A stretch of DNA of 64,000 nt from Poa pratensis (Eukaryota; Streptophyta; Magnoliopsida; Poales; Poaceae), in assembly GCA_947311845.1 (NCBI GenBank), contig CAMZMU010000107.1:21012359-21076358 (forward strand). The letters are read 5' to 3'. Within the stretch, counting starts at the first letter, position 1, and each line of letters starts with the position of its first letter. The notes beneath the pieces were generated by a model that ran no database searches, had not been told where the DNA came from, and saw nothing but the letters and a program-made list of their open reading frames with translations. Of this stretch, positions 56,260 through 64,000 are shown in pieces. The position numbers and the translations under genes were made by a program.

Positions 56260-59200
56260 TCAATCGGACTTGCCCTCCTGCGCACCGACCTCTTGCAGAT
56301 AGTGCTCCGCATCCAAAGCAGCCATGCACCCTGTATATAAGGTGTTAGATGTTTGTCACAGATTTATATGCTCAGCAGGAGCCACTAATGCCAGTTCCCA
56401 ATAAACAGGCAGCAGACAGAGGTGGAGGGTTATATTGCCAATTAAGACTGAATCTCAAACCACATATCTGAAACCACTAACAAGAGAAAAAGACTTCACC
56501 TTATACTACCATGTTAAACATTGATCGACAAACATGGGATTTTTCGATTAAAAAAACTTCTAGATAGACGACTAAGACAGGGGAAACTCTGTACCAAGCA
56601 CATGTGTTTCAGAGTAAGATATGCTGGTATTCTGCCCAACATCGACAACTGACAGTGATTTATAGCATCAGTATGTTTCCAGCGACAAATACAATAACAC
56701 GCAAAATCAGGTGGCAGATCTCTTACAACGCAAATGAGCAATATCTTAAAAAAAATCTGCCTACTGAACATTGTTCAGCATGTACATTGCGAGAAAGTTT
56801 AATTACACCAGAAAATTAAGTATAAATGTATTCAAATGTGTCGTGAGGATACTAGCCTAACTAATACTATTGGAACAGAAGTTTACTATGTATAGTATAT
56901 CACAACAGTGTTAACTTGCTGCTTGAGTGTCACTAAGCCCGGGCACAGTCCGGTTCGAAACTGGTCAAACCGTCAGACCGCACCGCCCCGGACAGTATTA
57001 CTGGTTTTTGCCAGGTTAAACGGTTTAAAGTTCAGACCACGATAGGAAAGACTTGTCCTGGGTTGAGACCGGATGGAACCAACTGAAACCGTCATCGTTC
57101 CCCGCATGGAGCAAAACAAATCCCCAGCCGCTAGATCGCAGACGCGTTGGCCCTGTCCCGAAGGACAGCGCGGCCTCCTGCGACGCCTTCGTTCAGGTCG
57201 AGTTCGACGGCCACTTGGCCAGAAGCAGCGCACCGCCACCAGGCCCGGCGACCGCTCCCCACAATGGAACCTCGTCTTCGACGTTAGCCAGGATCCGGCC
57301 GGGCGGCATCGCGTCGGGCATCCCGTGGAGGTCTCCGGTCGTGCTCCAAGATCAAGACCAGCAGCAGCTTGCCGAGCCCGCTCTGGAACGCCTTCGGCAG
57401 CGCCACCGCCGCCCCATTCAAGGCTCTGGCGGCCGTGTCGCCGGGAAAGAGGAGCAACCACGAGCAGTCACATGTCTTCCGGGCCGTGCCCTCTTCAGAG
57501 CCTCGCCGTGCCACGCTGCACGCCATGGCGGCGCCGGGCGCGCCGCCGGGTCAGAGCATGGTCATGCCGCTCGCTGAACGTCGGACCTTCGCCTGCAGCC
57601 TGCTCGACATGTCTGCAGCGCCCAGCCGTCTGCCACCGGACTCACCGCTCGTGCTGCAGTGGTGCCGCCTCTCCGATGCCCACGCAATAAGCTCCACCAC
57701 GGCTTCGGCGAGATCATGCTGACGGTGTGGCTCCGCATGCAGGCCGAGGAGGCGTTCCGGAGAAATACAGGTTCTGCATCTGTAGCGTCTAGAGCTATTG
57801 GGCATGTGCGTTACATGTGTGATGTCTCTTTTTAGTTGATTCCAAACCGTCGAAACCGTGTAACGAGACCACACCAAACCATCGTATCAGGTCCTGCCTT
57901 AACAGTTTAAACCAGACCAAACAGTTTAAAACCAGTCGCAATGGGCTGGTTTGAGGAACCCGTGCAAACCGGGTGAAACAGGGAATGCCCAGGGTTAAGT
58001 GTCACTACCATGAGGTAACCATAACATTCAGCACTTGCTCTCAGGAATTTTAAAGTCAGCCACACAGTATAGCACTGATCAGTGACCTTCTAACCTAAAT
58101 AAACGATCTGCCCTGCATTGTTACCCCAAGCTGAAAGCACCTGAAACTCATAACCGGAAGACTTCCCTTGTATTCCCAACAAAAACTTCAAAATATCACG
58201 AAGGGGAAATTCCACACGGTTCAACAATTCATCAATCAGATGCGATTTAATACTTGTCATATCCTATGTGCTGGGCACACTATGGAAGATCTGGAAGAGG
58301 TCAGGCTTTTGACGTAAAATTAATCAAAACCCTGTTGAGCTGATCTGCACACGTGTTCTTCAGTACAATACTGGGAAGGTTTTCAATTTGGAGCTGAATG
58401 GGAGACTTTGCTGGCTGAGCAGCACACAGCAAGGATATGCACTGAAGCTATGCTAGGAGGAATCAGGGGCTAATCAGAATCGGCTCTACTACAGCCAACT
58501 GGGCCTGGAGATTCGTCTACAACTCCTGATGATGTGGCAAGACCACTTATGCTTGGCAGCCCTGAAGGCTGCTGTTATAGCTGTTAATACAGTTTAATAG
58601 AATTTACTTCAGTTCTTTTAGCTTAGTTCCCACTTCACCTAGGTTTTTAAATCGTTTTGGTACACCTGTTCTCCTTTCATTTGGTTTTTGGACTCGGGTT
58701 TATTCTGTCATTGTGAAGAAATGGAACCCTGCTACCAATTGTAAGCACAGTTCTTACATGTAGTGAACTAGTAGTACAATGTTCTCCAATACAAATAAGC
58801 AAAATCATTTTCCCCAAATGCTCAGACAACACATCCTATTGTCGCTAACTCACTATATAGACTGGTTCATGATACATTACTACAGTACACATTACTTACC
58901 ATACTTCTACTCATTACATAGCTGAAAGCCTGAAACCAACATTAAGCTACTGAAACATATGGGTGAATTCTAGTGAAATTTACATGAGCAAAGAAGTAAT
59001 TGACCTCTAAATATATATTTATAGATTACATGTGTATACATATTGATCACTAGCAAGTAGCAACACTTATACAATCAATTCACATAGTGCTACTGTAATA
59101 CCTGAACCAGCAGCAGTAATTTCCTGAAGGCACTTCTTTTGGTTGTTGTACTCATGGTTTATTCTATTACTGTAATGAAATGGAACCCTACTACGAAGGT

Positions 59201-62200
59201 AAGTCGTATGGAAAAGGAACTGATTCCCAATACACTTGCTTGGAAACAGTAAGGTGTCCACATATTCAGCAGGTTTGTGCTCCAATATCCTAGAATCTCG
59301 TAGTTACTAGCACATTCTTACATGTACTGAACTACAATTTTAGTACAACGCCGTGCACAATTTAACAAGTTTTGACCTGGTTTTTTTTTGCCAGATCAGT
59401 GGCTTTTCTTAATCCCAGAACGTACATCTAGTATATATGTACTATGTCTACAGAACACATGTTCGTCTTACTCTGTTCTTGAGTGTTCTTCCCTGGAACA
59501 AGCTAGAAAACTCAGATCGGCGATCAACGAGGAGGGCCTCCGCCGGCCAACAAGCACGCGACCCTGGAACCCAACCCTGCCAGGACGCCACCCTCCCTGC
59601 CGGTTAGCTAGCTCCGGGCGCCGCCCCACATCCAATTGGATACACAAAAATCAGCTGTGGGGTGTTTAAACGAGAAGAATGCATGGCAGCTCTACACACC
59701 AGTCACACCAAGCCGGTGGTGATTCCTTCCATGGCATAGACTCTTTCCTCTTACAAGCCGGTGGTGGACTTCGCAGGGGCAGCGCGGCGTCATGGGCAGG
59801 TCGGCAGGACCACGTCTAGCTGGCAGGGGCACGACGGTAGCGGCCTGGTTAGGGGCATGACAGAATACAAAGTAGGAGGACCGAGGACGGCAGCGGCCTG
59901 GGTAAGAACACGACGGTGCTGCCAAGGCGATAGAGGGTTTCGTTCGATGGAGAGACCACACGATGCATGCATGTACGAGGACGAGAAGTTATTGGAGTAC
60001 ACGTACATGTATGTCTTGACTAAGGGTGTGTTCGGTTGGTGTCATGGAGTGGAATGTAACGGGTTGGACCTGCACCTGAAGCTCATCCTCGCGTTCGGTA
60101 GCCAAGTAGAACGAGAACCAACCCATGCCTCCGAACGGAATATTCGCTGATATGCGGAATTGGGCAGTTCCACCGAATCGAAGGAATCACTTCGTTCCGA
60201 GCACAGGAGAGAAAAAAAAGGAAACTCCCACGATCTCTCCTCTCACCACGTGTCCCTATCCTCACCCCGCCCCGCCCGACGCCGCCTTGCCCGGCCGAGC
60301 CGCCCCTGTGCTCCTGCCGTCTCTCTCCCCCCAGTCGCCGGCTCTCCGGCCACCGGCTCGGGCGCCGCCGCGCCGCCCCTCGCCGGCCACCTCCCTGCGC
60401 CTCCCGCATCCTCCTCCTCCCGCACGCCACCCGCACCCGAGGTCACCGTCGCCCGCCTCCTTCCTCTCCAGTGCCGCCCCGGCCGGCGCCGCCCTCTCCT
60501 TGGCCGGCCCCAGCCGCCCGCTCCTCCTCTTCCTCTGCTCCGCCGCCGCCTTGCCCGGCCCGGCCCTGCTCCGGCCCGGCGCCGCCGTCCGCGCCCCGGC
60601 TCCGTCTCCTCTGCCCGAGCCGCGTCTCCCTCCTTCCTCAGCTCCGGCAGGTGCCGCCCGCCCCGCGTCTCCCTCCTTCCTCAGCTCCGGCAGGTGAGTC
60701 CCGCCCCGCGTCTCCCTCCTTCCTCAGCTCCGGCAGGTGAGTCGAACCAGATTCTAGTCATTTTAATTCTTGAACCGAACATGAAGATGGAATCAACCCA
60801 TTACACTTTTTTCACCTACCGAACACATGAATGGAACCAACCCATTACTCAGGAATGTAACCATGACATTCCATTCTACTTGGTTCCTAAACCGAACACA
60901 CCCTAAGATGCTAACATGACTAAAAAAACCGGTTAAAATCTGTCAAAATGGTGAAAGGGGTAATTTCAAACGGTTTTAGAGTTTAGGGGTGAAATTTGAA
61001 CCAAATCAGACATGAGGGTTGTAAAGTGAACTTTAGGTTCAATTTAGGGGGGTAATATGGACTTCTCTCATAATCAAACTCAGTTTCTTCCGAATGCTTA
61101 AACACCACATCCTATGGTCACTATAAACACTAATCCATGATACAGTACTATAGTTCTGCATTATATACCATACTCTTGTTGCATAGCGAAAAAGCAATAT
61201 TAAGCAACTGAAAAATATGGGTGATTTCTAGAGAAATTTACATGGTCAATGAAGCAATCGATCCCTAAGCATATGAAAATATATATCTATAGAGTATCTA
61301 CGTATAAATATTGATCACTGGCAAGGCAAATACAATCAATTCACTTAGTGTTAATGTAATACCTGATCCAGCGGCAGTAATCGCCTGCCGGTACTTCTTA
61401 TCCTGCACATCCCCAGCAGCAAACACCCCCTCTACACTGGTATGTGTAGAGCCTGGCTTGGTGGCGACATAACCATCGGCATGGAGCTCAAGTTGCCCAT
61501 TGAGAAACTTGGTGGCCGGCTCATGCCCGATGGCGAAGAAGAGCCCGGATACCTGAAGATCAGAGACCTCACCAGTAACCAAGTTCTTGACCTTAACCCC
61601 AGCCAACGGGCCGCCGCCAGCGTTACCGTAGGCCTCGACGACCTCAGAGTCCCAGACGACCTGGATCTTAGGATTCGAGAGTGCCCTGGCCTGCATAATC
61701 TTGGGAGGCACGGAAGGTGTTGCGGCGGTGGATGATGTAGACTTTGGATCCGTACTTGGTGAGGAAGTTGCCCTCTTCCATGGCGGAGTCGCCGCCGCCG
61801 ATGACGGCGATGGGCTTGTTCCGGAAGATGGGCGCGGCGCCGTCGCAGACGGCGCAGGCGGAGATGCCGCGGTTCCAGTAGGTCTCGGAGCCGTCGAAAT
61901 GGAGGCGGCGCGCTACGGCGCCCGTGGCGACGACGACGGTATCGGCGAGGACGGTGGTGGAGTCGGAGGCGACGCGGAAGGGGCGCGCGGAGAAGTCGAC
62001 GTCGATGACGGTCTCGGAGAGGATGTTGGTCCCGAAGCGGACGGACTGGGCGCGGCAGTTGTCCATGAGGTCGATGCCCATGATACCCGTGGGGAATCCC
62101 GGGAAGTTCTCGACGTCGGTGGTGGTGGTGAGCTGCCCCCCGGCGGCGATGTCGTTGGCCATCCAGCCCTCGAAGAGCACGGGCTTGAGCTCCGCGCGGG

Positions 62201-62291
62201 CCGAGTAGATGGCCGCCGTGTGCGCGGCCGGGCCGCTGCCGATGATGCACACGCGCGTGCGGAGCGGCTCGGCGGCGGCGGATCCCTCCAT
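56260..62291 (-). CDS. NTR: NADPH-dependent thioredoxin reductase, two exons, one 1-nt frameshift
   Basis: FAD flavoprotein that passes electrons from NADPH to thioredoxin h in cytosol and mitochondria. Exon 1 is 62291-61363, exon 2 is 56330-56260. The donor is TCAG|GTATTA and the acceptor is TATACAG|GG, completing the Gly before [17 protein letters not shown] and ending GKSD-TGA. About 332 residues, normal for plant NTRA/NTRB. Visible: [20 protein letters not shown] (FAD, 16-35), [16 protein letters not shown], redox motif CAVC at 146-149, [12 protein letters not shown] (NADPH, about 163-174), HRRNTFRAS (188-196), and [15 protein letters not shown] (FAD). After residue 196 the frame shifts through one extra base in a GGG run at 61703-61705 (CCC on the coding strand); removing it restores [12 protein letters not shown]. 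No upstream in-frame ATG gives a transit peptide. The 5.0 kb intron is loaded with insertions. Sequencing error or recent loss of function are both possible. Confidence 0.93.
56926..58005 (+). mobile_element. PACK-type hAT element carrying C2-domain gene fragments
   Basis: An 8-bp duplication AGTGTCAC (56926-56933 and 57998-58005) flanks 56934-57997. The ends are TAAGCCCGGGCA and the reverse complement of TAACCCTGGGCA (10 of 12 matching), which fits hAT. Subterminal regions are rich in GGTTT/AAACC motifs, as in hAT MITEs. The interior is GC-rich and gene-derived, not transposase. The element is therefore a non-autonomous hAT that has captured host gene sequence. Confidence 0.75.
57150..57760 (+). 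pseudogene. Captured MCTP-like (multiple C2 domain/transmembrane protein) fragments
   Basis: Frames within the hAT element read [19 protein letters not shown], then after a shift [18 protein letters not shown] and LVFDVSQDP. This is the order of an MCTP C2 domain (PKD.....YVEVEFDGQ..RT....D..P.WNE.L.F.V.DP). Further on, [17 protein letters not shown], and after another shift [17 protein letters not shown], match the [15 protein letters not shown] and GEIMLAVW.GTQADEAF segments I remember from the same family. At least two non-contiguous pieces are joined, and frames are broken, so no C2 protein is made. The fragments read on the plus strand, antisense to the NTR transcript. Confidence 0.7.
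58690..59390. repeat. Partial tandem duplication in NTR intron, including an exon-junction copy
   Basis: About 58810-59150 is homologous to about 61081-61400, which spans the NTR exon 1/intron boundary. On the minus strand the copy at 59150-59104 reads [13 protein letters not shown] then GTATTA, against [13 protein letters not shown] then GTATTA in the true exon. A second shorter repeat is GGTTTATTCT...AATGGAACCCT, near 58695 and 59155, about 460 bp apart. The exon-like piece has diverged and has no evident acceptor, so it is treated as a relic. Confidence 0.8.
59391..60020. other. Intron DNA, nothing recognised
   Basis: GC-mixed sequence between the duplicated segment and the PIF element. 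Short frames only, no domain. Confidence 0.5.
60021..60906. mobile_element. Non-autonomous PIF/Harbinger element with GC-rich captured interior
   Basis: TAA duplications at 60021-60023 and 60904-60906 flank 60024-60903. The inverted repeat GGGTGTGTTCGGTT is perfect over 14 bp at both ends, standard for PIF/Tourist. Unlike a simple Tourist MITE it contains about 500 bp of very GC-rich sequence (60240-60740), proline-rich in several frames. The last part repeats CGCGTCTCCCTCCTTCCTCAGCTCCGGCAGGT three times, the last two followed by GAGTC, a good splice donor (CAG|GTGAGTC). The interior looks like a captured 5' exon and intron start of a host gene. Confidence 0.75.
60640..60740 (+). repeat. Three tandem copies of a 42-46 bp GC-rich unit with donor-like ends
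   Basis: The unit CTCCCTCCTTCCTCAGCTCC occurs near 60627, 60668 and 60714, each followed by GGCAGGTG. The two right-hand copies end GTGAGTC. Confidence 0.8.
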
Positions 62292-62420
62292 GGCGGCGGC
62301 GGCGGGCTGGGTTTCTCGGGGAGTGAAATGTCGTGGGTCTCCGGTCTTGGGTCTTGACTATTCCCCGTGTGAGCCAACCAATGAAACTACCAATCGTGAT
62401 TTCGTGACAGGCCTCCTCCT
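62292..62420 (-). promoter_or_regulatory. NTR 5' UTR and proximal upstream region
   Basis: GC-rich up to about 62345 and then AT-rich. The start context on the minus strand is GCCGCCATGG, a strong plant initiator. No TATA box was fixed. Confidence 0.4.
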
Positions 62421-63730
62421 CTCGTCACTTTAGTTTAGGGTTTCTTTGATTACAGGATTTTGAAAACGTACGAATACGAAAAACGCAGCATTGAGATATC
62501 CTGTGAAGTGGATTTTCACAGAAATTTTGCAGCAGCTGTCTTTGAATGGTGCACAGTAATTGAACACAGAAATTTTAAAAGATTGATGAGAAGAGAGAGA
62601 TAGAGTGAAACTGTCGACTTCGCGTAGGAAAATTAAAATGAGTTTTAAGCTCATGTTGAGAATCCTATGGAATTGGGACCATGAGAATGGATTCTATTTG
62701 ATGGCCCCAATCAAATGATCCAAAGGGCTACCATAGGAAGAAAAAATCATAGAATTCAAACCCTCCAAAATTTCTACGAAAATCTTACAATCCAAAAAAG
62801 GCGTTATTCCAAGCCATTGAATTTCCAAATTCGACAATTCTAATCTTCTTCCTCACAACAAAAATATCTTCTTCCTCGATAAAAAAAATATCTTCTTCCT
62901 CATGCCAACACTATGCAGAGGATAACTTTTGCCTATACCGTGGCAACGTGTCTTGACATCATGTGCAAGGTGCACCGGGAGTTCTCTTGCAAACTGTGCA
63001 CCTGAGATGCTCTGTAGTATCTCAGAAATACTAAACGTAACATAATCTAGAATATTCACACAAAGTACATCAATTATACTACAGTATTATAATTATGGTG
63101 TTTGAACTCAAAGCATTATCTCAATTATTTTGAGATTTTCCTTGGACTCATAGCATTGATTTTCAACGTCGCGCTGCACCGGTTGCACGAGAACACCAAT
63201 GACTCACCCTGAACAAAGCATCAGTTTCAATTGGATAATGCCAATTGTAGGTTGTTCTCCTTGTAAGTTTTCTTTGGAGTGAGACCGCTAGGGCGTCATT
63301 GATGGGGATGGCCTCTCACACATTATTCCTTCATCATGCGGAATTTAAAGAAAATGTGTTGTTGGATGGAGATCTAACGAGTAGAAACGCTAGCGGATTT
63401 AAACACTCTGTCAGCCGAGTAATATACGATCCTAAGTTAGGAGAGAGAAAAATAGAGAGGGACTGGATTGGCTCCAAGAATCAAGTGATGAAGAAGTTCC
63501 GTGATGGCATGAAGGCAAGTTTCTTGGACTCAACATCGCAGAATCTTGACAGTTCATAGTTGGGGAACTGAAGCACCAGGAGAGTTTACTACTCCGATCA
63601 GAAATGATTGACACAGATTTGTCCAAGAGGGTCATCATATAGCTTTATTATCTGTCTCTCTCTCTTTCACGTTGTACAAATCTCCTACGTGGCTGGCTTT
63701 ACACACAGTTGCTGTCAAATTGTCGTTACA
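62421..63730. other. Intergenic DNA, nothing recognised
   Basis: AT-rich. The 86-codon plus-strand frame at 63299-63559 begins with two Met but has no recognised domain. A short CT microsatellite lies near 63653-63665. Confidence 0.5.
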
Positions 63731-64000
63731 TTTTTTTTATTAGAAATGGGTTGCATCTAGACGATGCACACAGCCATTTATTGAAGATCAAACAAGTTCA
63801 AGGTATCTTATTACAAGGGAAGTAGCACCTCATGGGTCACTCAAAGTAGCGACAAAAATGAGCCAACGAAATAGAGATATCAATACGAAGCGACTAGGCA
63901 TCCTGGAGTCGCCTGTCGTGCCGCCATCCAGCCGTGCAGTAAACGGCCCTCACAATGAGTAAATTTAGCAATCGCACGAGGGAGAAATCTGTTAACCTGG
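63731..64000 (-). mobile_element. 3' end of a LINE, continuing beyond the window
   Basis: The T run at 63731-63738 is the poly(A) tail of a minus-strand element. The adjacent 3' UTR contains GCATCTAGACGATGC (palindromic). Further in, the minus strand reads VRAVYCTAGWRHDRRLQDA and a stop, the usual tail of certain Triticeae LINE ORF2 proteins. The 5' part lies outside the window. Confidence 0.6.

Larger units (their letters stand above)
56331..61362 (-). other. NTR intron (5.0 kb) with transposon insertions and internal duplications
   Basis: Contains a hAT PACK-type element (56934-57997), tandemly duplicated segments near 58690-59390, a copy of the NTR exon-intron junction (about 58810-59150), and a PIF/Harbinger element (60024-60903). 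The terminal exon is separated from the rest of the gene by all of these. Confidence 0.85.

Noticed and set aside
60125..60906. Long proline/arginine-rich frames on the plus strand and complementary frames
   Set aside because: They lie wholly inside the PIF element, in very GC-rich repeats open in several frames at once. No domain or start context supports a protein.
61432..62377. Long plus- and minus-strand frames overlapping NTR exon 1
   Set aside because: Shadows of the GC-rich NTR exon. His/Arg- and Ser/Pro-rich translations are typical of wrong frames.
1..64000. tRNA, rRNA or microRNA genes
   Set aside because: None recognised by eye. A covariance-model scan would be decisive and could not be run.

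Overview
This window is nuclear DNA from a grass, most likely a Triticeae species (wheat, barley or Aegilops group). Reasons: GC-rich first exons beside AT-rich introns and intergenic DNA, nested LTR retrotransposons with intact target-site duplications, several wheat-type LINEs, Stowaway/PIF/hAT non-autonomous elements, and three plant genes of typical grass structure. There is no bacterial, plasmid or organellar character.

Region by region. 0-8 kb: AT-rich intergenic DNA with a Stowaway-like MITE that seems split by a 4.3 kb insertion, inside which lies an internally deleted LINE with a perfect 14-bp target-site duplication. 8.2-8.6 kb: decayed PIF/Harbinger-type accessory ORF. 9.7-16.7 kb (+): HMG-CoA reductase, four exons, with three 1-nt deletions in exon 1 and a 4.6 kb first intron dominated by a ~328-bp tandem array that contains a nested 137-bp array. 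18.0-19.5 kb (-): exons of an unrecognised small gene. 20.7-21.7 kb: hAT/MULE-like element. 24.1-25.4 kb: Stowaway MITE and a LINE reverse-transcriptase relic. 25.72-39.23 kb: an LTR retrotransposon lacking coding domains, whose 5' LTR is interrupted by a second, younger, non-autonomous LTR element in the opposite orientation. 41 kb: another LINE relic. 44.78-48.30 kb: probable 3.5 kb solo LTR. 51.1-52.1 kb (+): an AT-hook nuclear-localized (AHL) transcription factor. 54.1-55.0 kb: short non-LTR-like insertion. 56.3-62.3 kb (-): NADPH-thioredoxin reductase, two exons. Its 5 kb intron holds a PACK-type hAT element with MCTP-like C2-domain gene fragments, a PIF/Harbinger element with GC-rich captured sequence, and a partial duplication of its own exon-intron junction. 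63.7 kb to the end: 3' end of a LINE.

The three recognised genes are not a pathway: HMGR makes mevalonate at the ER, AHL binds AT-rich DNA in the nucleus, NTR reduces thioredoxin h. Their common presence looks like conserved grass gene order; from memory, homologues lie close together on the long arm of rice chromosome 2, which would suggest Triticeae homoeologous group 6. I found no operon-like or immune-type system. The most unusual content is the gene-capturing hAT element, the nested minisatellite in HMGR intron 1, the short-repeat-built LTR retrotransposon interior, and the single-nucleotide frameshifts in otherwise conserved genes.
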